This document shows positions 1 to 11,400 of a DNA stretch of 64,000 nt, one piece after another (positions within the stretch are counted from its first letter, which is position 1; every line of letters starts with the position of its first letter). A program made the translations under genes and the position numbers. The notes under the pieces are model-generated. The model ran no database searches. It had not been told where the DNA came from and saw only the letters and a program-made list of their open reading frames with translations. Origin of the DNA: Rhizopus arrhizus (lineage: Eukaryota > Mucoromycota > Mucoromycetes > Mucorales > Rhizopodaceae); contig JAKZZE010000019.1 of NCBI GenBank assembly GCA_024220505.1, forward strand, positions 1,042,334 to 1,106,333, given 5' to 3'.

Positions 1-462
1 AGATAATATATGCTCAATCCTCTTGTGTTTTCAGCAGTTTCCTTTTGCCGACAACACCTATCTCTGGACCCTCAGCTGCTATACATTCTCCATTATCTAG
101 AGTACTATTAATAGACTTTATTTTAGTGATAAACAACTAGTCGCTAGTGTCATGTCGCAGTTTGCCATCATTAAAAGGGGCAGATTTGGTCTTCAGCAAT
201 TTATTTACAAAAAAAAAAAAATACTAAAAAAATACTAAAAAAACTTCGTTCTAAAATTGTGGTTACATTGTTTTGGCTGAGAATAAAGTGTGTGGAAAAA
301 CTCTATCCATGCAGTGATGTGACTCTATTCGCTTCTGAGTCTCTATTTCTTACATTTCTATTCACGTCTCTTTTTCTCCCTATTTTCCCCTTTCTTCGTT
401 TCAATTTTATTTTTTACTTTTTTTTATTAAACGGACATTCACACTCAATACCTTATCTTACT
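1..462. other. 5' flank of the kinesin gene
   Basis: No complete gene is seen. The last 150 bases before the ATG at 463 are strongly pyrimidine-rich on the + strand, as in many fungal promoters and leaders. On the - strand there is a short open stretch (about 105 down to 16) that follows a possible acceptor and ends in TGA. It could be the last exon of a neighbouring gene running left, but it is too short to identify. An A-rich run lies near 210-240. Confidence 0.4.
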
Positions 463-3400
463 ATGAGTGGCAATATTAAAGTAGTCGTTCGTTGTCGTCC
501 TTTAAACCAAAGAGGTAAATAAGAGTAACATATATTTACAGTAAGGCTCATGATATCACAGAAAGAACAAGAGGTGCGGTTGAACTTGTTCGAATGGAAG
601 GAAACCAGACGATTATCACTAAAAAAGGCGATAAAGAAGAAACAGTTAAAGCCTTTACCTTCGATCATTCTTACTGGTCGGTTGACAAAGATCATCCTGA
701 TTATGCAGACCAAGAACTTGTTTACAACGATTTAGGAAAGGAATTATTGGATCATGCCTTCGATGGTTATAACTGTTGTATATTTGCATGTAAATAGAGT
801 AAAATACATAAAGTAAACCTTAATTTACATTTTGCTTAGATGGACAAACTGGTTCTGGAAAATCATACACAATGGTATTTAGGTATACTTTTTCGATACA
901 TGAACACGTTAGAAATAGCTCACTTGTAAGATAGATGGGATATGGAGAAGATAAGGGAATTATACCTAGGACTTGTGTGGAACTATTTGAAAGAATTGAT
1001 GATTTAACTTCACCAGAATTAACCTTTCAAGTTGAAGTGTCTTATATTGAAATTTATAATGAAAAAGTACGCGATTTATTAAATCCTGGCAACAAGGGGA
1101 ATCTCAAAGTAAGAGAACATCCAACTATTGGACCTTATGTCGAGGATTTATCAAAATTGGCTGTGAATTCATATAAAGATATTGATCATTTAATGAATGA
1201 AGGAAATAAGGCAAGTTCAATCTGTATAACATATTGTTTCCACTCATATTTTTGTATAGGCAAGAACTGTGGCATCTACACAAATGAATGCTACATCCTC
1301 TCGATCTCATGCAGTATTTACGCTATTCTTAACTTCAACACGACAAGACAAAAAGGAAAAAGCAGCCCGTATCAGTCTAGTCGATTTAGCCGGAAGCGAA
1401 AGAGCGACGACAACAGGTGCTACTGGTGTTCGACTAAAGGAAGGCGCGAACATCAACAAATCACTCACTACTTTAGGTAAAGTCATTGCTGCCTTGGCTG
1501 ATCATCATCATAAAAAGAACGATCATATCCCTTATCGTGATTCTGTTCTTACCTGGTTACTCAAGGACTCGCTCGGTGGAAATTCAAAGACGGCTATGAT
1601 CGCTGCTATCTCACCTGCAGATTATGACGAAACACTTAGTACACTCCGCTATGCAGATCAGGCCAAGCGAATCAAGAACAAGGCCGTGGTAAATGAAGAC
1701 CCTAATACTCGTTTGATAAGAGAACTGAAGCAAGAGCTACAAGCGCTCAAGGATACATTGATGATTTACGCTCCTGAAGAAGTTGAAAGAATTGTGCAAC
1801 AAAAGAAGTTAGGCCAAAAAATATCTCTTAGTCGAAGTCAATCCTCTTCCTCTCGAGCTTCACCCATGCTACTCATATCTCCAGAGTCCCCCATAGTCAC
1901 ACAAAGAGGCACACGACTATTGACAACAGAACAAGTGCTTGAACAGCTGGAGACATCCGAGAAATTGCTAGAGCAAGCAAACCAGACTTGGGAAGAAAAG
2001 ATGAACAAAACAGAAGCAATCCATCGAGAACGAGAAAAGGCATTAGAAGAACTCGGAGTAATCGTGGAAAAAAACAATATGGGAGTCTATGCACCCAAAT
2101 CAATACATTTGATCAACCTGAGTGAGGATCCCTTGATGACTGAGTGTTTGATGTATCACATCAAACAAGGTACAACGCGTGTTGGAAGATCTGGAAGTGA
2201 TGTGCCTGCGGATATTAGATTAAGTGGAGAAGAGATTACGGATGATCATTGTCTGTTTGAAAACAAAGTACAAGATGATGAAGAAGGTGAAATATCAACA
2301 GTGACTATACATCCTCGGCCTCATTCAGTTACTCTTGTAAATGGTTTACGAATTCAAGAACCTAAAGAATTACATAATGGATACAGAATCATCTTTGGTT
2401 CTGGTCTTCATCATTTGTTTCGATTCAATCATCCAGAGGAAGCTAAAAGAAGTCGTGATAAACAACAACAACAACAACAACAACAGCAGCAGCAGCAGGA
2501 TGACTTGGCTGATTGGAAATTTGCCCATAATGAGGCACTTTTGAAATTTGTCAACACAAACACAGATTTAGGTGCCATGACAGATGAAGATATTCAAAAG
2601 CTTTATGATGGTATCAGCAAAGTACACGAATTTCGAAGTAGACAACGTATTGCATCCTCGGAAGGTGTCCTAATGGATGATGATTCTGCAGCAAGTAATT
2701 CGCCAAGGACATCTACACGCTTCAGTAATATTTCTGCATCTACCAGTTTTACTACAGACCGCTTAGAGGAAGCACAAAAGCCAGATGATGAAACAAAATA
2801 TCTTCAAGTCAAACAAGAGATGGAGGCAGTCTTGGAACAACAAAAGCTGGCCTATGAAAATAAGATCAAGCGTATTTCTGCCCATCTACCACCAGGCACC
2901 ACTCTAAGTTCAGACAATTTATTGGTTGGGTATACTGCCAAGAACGCGGCAAATTATCTTGTACAAAAGACAATATCACAGTGGCGTCAGTGGAGATATG
3001 TCAAGATGGCTGAAGGTACTCTTGTTCATGCTGTCATCTTGAAAGAGGCTAACATTATGGCAAAGGAGCTGGGCAAAAATGTGACGTATCAATTCACAGT
3101 TATTCATGATGATGTGTCTGCTAACCCTGTCTCATTTTGGGAATCCAGTTCAGCACTTCAACCATTCACAAGAGAGTCAGATCTCCCGTTAATGCAAGAG
3201 CCAAAGCCATGTTTGGCTGTTGAAGTTATTGACCATGTGCATCGTGCAACTTACATTTGGTCAATCACAAGCATTAAAAACCGCTTACGACGAATGAGAC
3301 AACTTTATGATTATACCGACCGTCCTTTATTTACACACCCTCACTTCAACCGGGATGATCCGTTTTATGAGACACCTTGTCCTCGCTTTTCACTCATTGG

Positions 3401-5605
3401 GCTGGCTCGTGTCCCACTTCGAAACTTGACACTTCAACTGCACGCTGATAATTTTGTTGATATTTACTGTCGAAATACTGGTAAGGTTGTAGGTCAACTC
3501 AAGGTGTTAGTAACGCCCATCGCACGATCCATCTCTCGAAAATCACTCAAGTCAGCACAAGAATCAATTTCTGTCGTAAGCGAAAAGTACTTGCTACATA
3601 TTGGACAGCAGCAAGTATTTGAGATTCGCATTCAAGAGCTGACTGGTATCTCTGAATCTGATTATACGCAAGTGCATGCTCAATTCCGTCTATCCTCCTT
3701 TGGTAATGTAGAAAGAAATTCAACGGCTGATAAAGTCTACCCAACAGAACCAACGAGTCATTTTGGAAATGATAATATTCGATTTGATCACTGCCAAACG
3801 CTATCGATTCATATCACAGAAAAGATGATGGGGATCATCTTGAATGAAGGATTGACGATTGAGGTCTATGGTCAAGCACAAGAAAGTTATCTTGAACGGC
3901 GTGTTGAGTCACCACCACAGCCAGCTGACCTGCCAGACGTCCCAGTGAGCCGACGCTTTTCACTCGATCGACGCTTTTCGCTTGAGAAATCAATGTATGA
4001 CGGTATACTGATGGAAGAAAGACATGATGTACTTGCTTGGATTCAAATAGCCGAACTGGACTCCAATGGAGACTATGTACCCGTTTCTGTTGTCCATGAT
4101 CCACTCTATATATTTTCACTAAGACAAGGCATCCAAAGACGTATTTCAATCACATTGATGCACGATTCTGGGAAACAGTTTGAATGGAGCGCGATCGATA
4201 ACCTGAAGGTTGGCCATGCACGGCTTGTGAATGGCCACGGACGTATTTTGGAAACTTCCACTACAGATCCTGTTAGTATTCCTCTTTTACCACAGCATGG
4301 GCCCAGTTATGAACGAAACGGGATCTTTTGTATGACCGCACAGGGACCATGGGATAGCTCGCTACATAACTCTGCCTTTTTGAATCGCACAACCTCCTCA
4401 GGTCAATACGTACGATTGACGTTATCATGGGAAGCCAAGTACGATAAATGCATAGGACCACTTCAATTTGAGATGGATATTGCAGTGCAAATTCAAGGAA
4501 GAGACTTGGGCCTCTTTCGACAATTTTGGTCATCGACACCAGCTAAACAGATAATGAAATCAAGTGCTAAATATGTTGTTCATTTAAAACCACAAACAAC
4601 GCGACAAGTATCTGAGCTTTGGAGACTGAATACAGCAAACAAATATGTTCGTGGAGAGGAATTCATTGGTTCATGGAAACCGCGTGGAGTATCTCTGATT
4701 ACGGATTACCGTGAGGCCAGAAAAAAGATGCTTTATCGAGAACACGTTGCGGCATTCAGACATGCATTAATACTAGCTGGACATCCGCAAGCAAAAGAAA
4801 TCAGAAAGAATCAATTAGGTGTAGAAGAACGTAAGAAAGAGGATAAAGAAGAAGCTACGGACCCAAAAGTTCTTTTGAAGAAAGTGATTCAATTATGGAC
4901 AAGTAAATTTGGTACACAAGAAGAGGTAAATAAATAAAATAAGTTGATTAAGTATTTATACTTTACAGATTATATTTAACCAAGACCCACCAAAAATCAG
5001 TACTCTGACACCTTCAACAAGTAGTCAAAGTGTAAAGTCAATGAATATTAGTGATAACCACAGCATAAATTATAACAATAAGAATATCAGATTAATAGCT
5101 GACATTCAACAATTATACCCAAGGTAGAAATAACCATTAGGCACTAAACCAAATTAATAAAACTGATCATTTCTCAATCAGTGATACGATAACTAAAAAA
5201 GGATATTTGTTACACCCAAGAAACGTGGATGAAGAATGGGTGAAATACTGGTTTGTATTAAGAAGGTAAATAACACAATGAAAGTTTGTATACGTTTTAA
5301 GTGTTTTATTATAGACCATTTATTATTATATATGAGGACCAAACAGAAACAGAAGAAATAGGTATTCTTAACCTCACATCAGCAAGAGTTGATTATAAAT
5401 CAGATTTAGAAAAAATGCTTCATGTAAAAAAGAAACAATAATTATCCTTGTACAACTTAATAACCTTTTTTTAAAGAGAAAAAATATGTTTGCTATTTAT
5501 ACAGTCAACAATGCTTACTTGTTAGAAGCAGCAGATTTTGATGAAATGAAAGATTGGGTATCTAAAATTGATCAATTTTATCCAGTGAAAAATTTATCAC
5601 AATAA
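463..5605 (+). CDS. Kinesin-3 (Unc104/KIF1A-type) motor protein, nine exons
   Basis: Plus-end-directed microtubule motor; family members carry early endosomes and vesicles. I read nine exons: 463-514, 562-789, 840-874, 935-1210, 1260-4925, 4969-5123, 5182-5265, 5315-5423, 5477-5605. Phases join cleanly and give about 1577 aa, normal for full-length kinesin-3. The motor domain begins [17 protein letters not shown] and holds the P-loop [11 protein letters not shown] (about residues 94-105), switch [12 protein letters not shown] and switch II DLAGSE (about 237). An FHA domain follows (VGRSGSD ... DDHC, about 480-580), then a 12-Gln tract, a long KIF1-type central region, and a C-terminal PH domain ([10 protein letters not shown] ... 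[10 protein letters not shown], about 1476-1572) that would bind membrane phosphoinositides. Stopping at 4937 would lose the PH domain, so the small 3' exons matter. Intron 4 has a GC donor. The FHA plus PH layout separates it from kinesin-1. Confidence 0.93.
1211..1259 (+). other. GC-AG intron in the kinesin gene
   Basis: The exon ends ...AATAAG and the intron begins GCAAGT, the classic GC-donor consensus, and ends TATAG. Splicing here joins the conserved kinesin stretch ...EGNK to [14 protein letters not shown] in frame. No GT donor in the vicinity restores that frame. Confidence 0.8.
2463..2498 (+). repeat. CAA/CAG trinucleotide tract coding 12 Gln
   Basis: Eight CAA codons then four CAG codons lie in frame in the kinesin gene, just after the FHA domain. 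The tract is pure at the protein level and likely to vary in length between strains. The mixed CAA/CAG composition would slow slippage. Confidence 0.9.
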
Positions 5606-5609
5606 CATG

Positions 5610-5615
5610 AATAAA
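5610..5615 (+). terminator. Poly(A) signal-like AATAAA after the kinesin gene
   Basis: AATAAA overlaps an A-rich run five bases after the TAA stop. It is the nearest plausible 3'-end signal, although very close to the stop codon. Confidence 0.35.
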
Positions 5616-5654
5616 AAAAAATTCTTCTTTGCACAAAAAGGGGAATATTCCATT

Positions 5655-6715
5655 TATACAGTGGTTCCACCGTCAATTGGACGATTTTTTTTTGAAAATA
5701 GCAGTCGATTTTATTGTTCGCTTCTTTGAAAATTTATATTGGATATATCAGTCAATCATGTGGAACAATTGCGAAATATGGGGACTTACAGAGGGATAAA
5801 AGGTTGAGGTGTTGGTGAGGTATGCGACTACGGGGATAGTGTGCTGACAGGTGTAACGACAGATGGTGATGGTCGGTTTGGTAACAGCAATGCTAAAAAA
5901 AGGGGTGACGCGCAATAAGATACGGAGGTTTTTCAATATGATGAATTAGTGAGGGCAAGATAATGCTTCAGGCATGGCGATGCGGCCAATTTTTGTCATG
6001 ATAAAGAAATGGCCATGTAACATTTATGTCATGTAAAAAACTAGTTACCATCCTACAAAGCATTATAAAATGGTTATAATCTGGAACACACTATAGTAAT
6101 TTTTTCCTCCTTACCATTGACTTGAAAAGTGAGAATAGGGTGACCATGCTTCAAGACGCTGTTGCACGACAAGACGGCAAGCCTGAGTGTGTCCAAGCAA
6201 AGGGGATGGTTGGTAATGCTGTCGTCACTAAGTTTGGCTTCCCAAAACGAAGGGATTGCTAAAACGCGCGTTGGACCAAAGTGGATACAATGGCGTCCGG
6301 ACGAATGTCAGTGGTCAGTGCGACCTCCTTGTTCAGTCACCGTGATACGACCTTCTTTGTTGCATTCACCACCATAGATGACAGTAACGAATCATAATAC
6401 CTGGTTTGTATGTCTATTTCTCCCTACTTGTTCCTGTCTTCGATGAGACTAAAAGATAGTTTTACCAACCTACAATGAACATAGTTGGAGGGAAGGATAA
6501 GGATTTCATATGAATGCTTAGACATGCTCTTTTCTATACCGTACTGCATTACTTACAAATCAGCAGTGCCCTCAATAGCATTAGACTTGAAAGGGCCCAT
6601 AATACATTTTTATGACCAAAAGTATTTGGATAAAGTGGCCAAATTAAATTATTTTTTTGACTAATTTGTTTTCAAAAAAGCGAACAATAAAATTTCCTTT
6701 TTCGAGTCCAAAGTT
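5655..6715. mobile_element. Possible degenerate DNA element with imperfect inverted ends
   Basis: The gene-free gap 5606-6828 holds a match in opposite orientation: a TTTATTGTTCGCTT core at about 5712-5726 recurs reversed at about 6682-6698. Each copy is flanked by a TTGGAC and a TTTGAAAA block, and an outer CAGT lies near 5660 and again reversed near 6720. Identity is modest and the two sides differ in spacing. The interior has no convincing ORF. It may be a non-autonomous Tc1-like relic about 1 kb long; chance cannot be excluded. Confidence 0.25.
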
Positions 6716-6828
6716 CGACTGCGTGATATTTTACTTTCCGATTTAATATAAAAAAGCTAATGAGCATTGTTTTAGAAACCCTTAAATTTTTTTCCCCTTT
6801 TCTTTCTATTTTTCTTTTATTTTACAGT

Positions 6829-8191
6829 ATGGAACAACAACAAGCTATCAATGGTTGGTTAATGAATGTACCCACTTATAATAAAGACCAACATTATTCA
6901 ATCACCAAAAAGTAAAAAAAAAAAAAAAAAATTGGTTTGTACCTGAATGTTTGTATGCTTATCTATCATTTATAATAGAAAATCAAGGCCATTGTCCATA
7001 GTATCAGCTAGTTCGGAAGATAGTGTTGACTTAGATGAGCTCATCAATGTCAATTTTACAACAAGCATGGAAGAAGAAACTGACTTGAACAATTTATCCT
7101 CATTAGAACTTGATGATTCAAAGGAAGACTTCTGGAAAGTAGATAATGTATGACTTGAGGCACACATGTCTAATTTATTGAATTAACTGGAATATTTTAT
7201 TTATTTATAGATTTATATACCTCCAGTTGGCACATTCAACAAGACAACTTATAACAAAGACAGTAATGAATCAAACAAATCGTATTTATACCAAAAGGTT
7301 ATTATTCTTTTCATCATTTTATTAATATTCTGTACTAAGTATTATAATAGGGAAATAATAAAAGCTTCATGAATACGCTGAAAGTATCGTCATCAACAAC
7401 AGCACACTATGGTAATTAATACCTATTTATAACCAAAAAAAAAAAAAAAATGCTAAATATAAACCAATTCATCCATCATAGATACGCCTACTTATTCATC
7501 TTCTTCAATCAATATTTACGCCCAAACTTTATCTGGTTCACCAAAACCATCAATTTCGTTTCAAAACAAAAGACCAATGAGCTTTTATAGCGAAATAGAT
7601 ATGCACTCTCAAACAGTCGTGCCACATCATCAGTATCATCGCCCTGCTCGCCCTACTGAATCAACATCTACTTCTTCTTTTGATAGTCAATCAACTGAAG
7701 CTTCTGTACTGTCTCGTACAACGCTTCCAATTACCCAAAGTACCGTACGTCGCAGACAAGAACAATACGGATTATTAAGCAGTACACCTGAAAACACGTC
7801 AAAATTAGCTTCTCGTTCCTTTTCATCTTCACATTCCAATTTATCCAGACGTGCAAGTCATATACCTGCTCCTTCTTCAACAGTAAACAAATCAAGACAA
7901 TCCATCATACCTCAGCTTACGCAATCAACAACTCCATCTAAACAACCTCGTTCTGTTAGCAGAATGAGTCAAGTGCCCAAAAGAGCTAGTCATATTCCTA
8001 CACTGCCTCCTAGAAGCACAACATCTTTGGGAATTTCATCGTTATGCTCTGATACTACTGCTTCACCTTCTAATTTATTATCAAAACCATCTTCTTCATT
8101 AACACGTAGTAAAACAAGTCATCTGATTTCAAATACTACAAAAACGACTAGTCTAAGAGTGCCAAATTCACGAAGCATACATCAATTTTAA
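6829..8191 (+). CDS. Serine-rich protein with three SxIP motifs, candidate EB1-binding plus-end tracker
   Basis: Five exons fit the frame: 6829-6911, 6979-7147, 7211-7297, 7351-7411, 7482-8191, giving 369 aa that begin MEQQQAINGWL. I do not recognise a conserved catalytic domain. The first part is acidic (SSEDSVDLDELI, EEETDLNN). The last 230 residues are Ser/Thr/Pro-rich and basic, with no hydrophobic segment. In that basic part are three S-x-I-P motifs: SHIP at 259, SIIP at 274 and SHIP at 303, two of them in the context RASHIP. In animals and fungi, SxIP flanked by basic and Ser/Pro residues recruits proteins to EB1/Mal3 on microtubule ends and is usually turned off by phosphorylation. The gene lies downstream of the kinesin in the same direction. 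Function is inferred from the motif only. Confidence 0.7.
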
Positions 8192-8470
8192 AAAGAACCC
8201 TTTTTTTTTTACTATTTTAATCACACTGTACCTAAAAGAAAGGAATACCTGTGTTTTTATTTATTCGTATATATTTGATGATATTCTTAACAAAAGATTT
8301 ACGTTTAAAGCAAACTCGAAAATCATAACCAAATAAAGTGCTTAAACACATTCCTGTTACCTGTGCATTCTATGCTAATTTTGTGCAATGATACACGTGT
8401 GTATTAGAGTATCTGTGCTCAACAGCCTATTGTTACACGAAAGAATTTTTTTAATAAATTTGCAATTAGT

Positions 8471-8738
8471 ATTCCCTATGCTAATATCTTTTGTATTTTC
8501 GTGACAAGTCTCTGTTTCATACACTTGCCTCACTTTTAGTCCTTATACTTTTTGATGAATTTTAATAAACTGAAAAATACAGTACTGATTGCAAATCTTT
8601 TTTTTTTTTCTTTTTTTTTTTATGGATGATAATTTTAATGTTATTAAAATTCATCAAAGAGTATAAGGACTAAAAGTGAGGCAAATGTATGAAACAGAGA
8701 CTTGTCACGAAAATACAAAAGATATTAGCATAGGGAAT
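8471..8738. repeat. Long inverted repeat, 98-bp arms, 72-bp loop
   Basis: Left arm 8471-8568 is the reverse complement of right arm 8641-8738 with about two mismatches in 98. The loop (8569-8640) has long T runs. A further short match flanks the left arm: ATTTGCAATTAGT at about 8458-8470 against ACTGATTGCAAAT at about 8585-8597. A transcript would fold into a near-perfect hairpin. It may be a small foldback element or MITE; no ORF is inside. Confidence 0.9.
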
Positions 8739-8809
8739 TGTAAGCAGATAGTTTCAGTACGTCTTTCTGGATTTGATTGATGACAACCTCATCCAAGGCA
8801 GGTGTTTGT

Positions 8810-11400
8810 TCAAAGAATTGTTGCCAGTGAACTTTCCATACAAATCAGATGACTGTAGCAAAAAAAATCATAGCTTGTAAACTTGTCACTATAATGTAAG
8901 ATATGATACTTGAAAAGTCTAAGTGTAGATAAATTCCGGAATATTGAGATGCAATTAGGACTTTTAGGGTTTGATAAGTATTTCTTGGAAGCTGCTTTCC
9001 ATAAGACTTGCTTTGAATGTAAGTAAAGAGCATATGCTCTATTTCTTGTAACTTGCACAGTTGACAATATTCGTTTTTTAAAGTAGCAAAAGATCTTTTG
9101 GTGGTTTTTTTTTAGCCTGATAGAAGCTGTCTTTGAGAAATCGATCGAATTTGATGTTTTGAGAGCGAGTAGTTCATTAATAACCCTAAAATCTACTTGA
9201 TTGTGTTGTTGATGTTGCATACGGTTTTGAATAGCAAGATTGAAACCGTACATATGATATTATTCTGTGGCATATGTCCTTCTAATTCTTTCCTTTGAAA
9301 ATGAAGAATCAGAATCAACCATAGTAAAGATATCAATAACACTAGGATCAACACCCCCAAATAAGAGCTTCATTTTTCTTAATTTCTTCTGCAAAGACTT
9401 TGGGAGTCAGAACATTTTGCACTTTATCAATATTTGGAGAAGCTTTCTTGGGCTTCTTTTTGAAAATAAATGCACTACAGTAACAATTTGTTTGAATTAA
9501 ATCCATAAAAGTGATCATCAGTTAAAAACAATAAGTATATATGCGAAAATAGTATAGCTGACCAAAGCTTGCGCTTGCCATTTGAAATATTATCATCATT
9601 TTTAATACCTATTTTAGAAAGTCGAGAAATTTTGAAAATCATGTTGTAAGATCATCATTAATTGCTTTTCAGAAATACTCTTCTTATCATTGGCACATGG
9701 CCTGGTAATCTTCCAGAGAATTTGCTCATAAATTTGGATAGACTTAGACTTACAATCATACAATAAAAGTAAAGAAAACATTCTTAATCCTCTAGAATCA
9801 TTGTGCTTTCTAGACTTAAATGTATTGTCTTAAATTTCCTTTTAAGTATCCTTGATAAACGTCTTGATCTTTTCCAAATCACCGACAAGTGGTTTATCAA
9901 GCTTTTTTTAGGATTTCAAGGACTTGTTTTATTTGATAGATACTAAAACAGTTTCTTTTAACTTTTGTAGTTTTTAGCATTGAAGACACCTTCAATAGGC
10001 TTCAGGTTCTTATGAATATAACCAGGAGTAGCAGCTTTTTGAGGAACATTCTCTTGAATACACTGCTTTTCATTCATTTCCTCTTGTATTAAATGAAGCC
10101 ATTTAAAATAGTGATAGGAGTTTGCATAAATATTTGTTTCAATTGGATCCTTAAAATTAGGAGCGTTATATTCATTTCAATGTAAAAAAGCATATTTGAC
10201 AATGTTCTTGTTAGTATCGTTCTTCTCAACAGAAGAAGGTCATTTATAAGTATAGGGACTTGTCTCCTTTAGGTGGACGTGGTTGGCAAAAGATTTTTGT
10301 GCTACAGTTAAACCATTACCACAGAAAAGATTGCGACCATGTTTAGAGAAAAGACCAAGAAGGTAGAAAACAGTTCCTTTTTCAAATCTGCTTGAAATAC
10401 TGCTACGGACCAAAGTTTCATATTGCTTTGTCATAGATGAAGTAATTGTTTGATGCCATTAACCTTTGAACTCTTCCAAGTTGATTCATTCAGGTAAAGG
10501 TTCCCAAAACCCATCGAAGTAGTTCTTGACCTCTTCATCAGCTTTCTTTTCTTGTCCAGTAAAAAGTAAGAAAAGTGGTTAAACCGATTTGTGAGTTACA
10601 GCAGCAATAACTTGCTTGTTCTTTACTTAATCAAGGTAAAAGTAGATTGAAAGCATAGAGCTATCATACATGACTTGATTTATATGAGACACTAGTTTTT
10701 GAATTTCCATAATTATGTTAGCATCCTTACAAATGTTGTTCAAATTTACCTTGATAAGCAAAGTTTTCGTAAACTCTTTGTATGCTTCTCCCTTACTCTT
10801 GATATGGTAAGGACATTTTGAGCTAGAAGACATTGCATGATCAGTTCAATCACAAGTAGGACATTTCATTGGCTTTGTATATGATCGTTGAGTTACCTGT
10901 TTGGCCTTCTTCTTTTGAACAGCTTTAAAAGCCTTTTTGCTTGATTATTAGAACCTTTAGCAGAAGATGTAGAAGGAACAGCAGCATATACGCATTCGTC
11001 ATTGTGTCATCCATGATTCGCTGTAAAGTTGGTATGATTCAATAAGAAAAATAACGAATATGTTCATATCTTGCTCTTGTTCAGACACTGTGGAAATACA
11101 TCATACTTCTTACGCTATTCCTCTTTGCTTTTACCGCCTTTTTACTATTAATGGGAGACCTTCTTTTATATAATATTATTTGCATTAGATTGTTTACTCA
11201 TATAGGGAAAACACAAGATGTTGCAAAATACACCTGATTTCTTTTTGAAACCTTCAAATGAATTACTAGGTGACAATTAATTGAAAGCAGGCTTTATAGG
11301 AAGTTGAAAATCATTATCAAAGACTTCTTCAGCACGCATTTTTTCTTGGTTTGCTTTATAGTCTGAAGTATTGACTGACATACGTATATGATTTTAGTCT
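8810..11400 (-). pseudogene. Decayed transposon-like gene with a zinc-knuckle-like motif
   Basis: Minus-strand coding potential runs from about 11400 to 8810 but is broken by many stops and frameshifts. Readable blocks include a start-like MSVNTSDYKANQEKMRAEE, a basic segment, a C-x2-C...H...C-P cluster (MKCPTCD, TDHAMSSSSKCPYH, around 10800-10880), then VSHINQVMYDSSML, GRNLFCGNGLTVAQKSFANH (around 10290-10350) and a Leu/Lys-rich tail. Separate blocks keep the same order and strand, so this was one gene. The Cys/His cluster followed by a long low-complexity body resembles TE-encoded proteins I associate with Mucorales, but I cannot name the family. Confidence 0.45.

Noticed and set aside
3835..4149. 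104-codon minus-strand open stretch
   Set aside because: Antisense to the kinesin tail, no motif.
5124..5181. Acceptor at 5140 in the kinesin gene
   Set aside because: It leads to an immediate stop in the joined frame; the acceptor at 5181 keeps the PH domain in frame.
6162..6377. 71-codon + strand open stretch
   Set aside because: No motif, no splice partners, within a suspected relic element.
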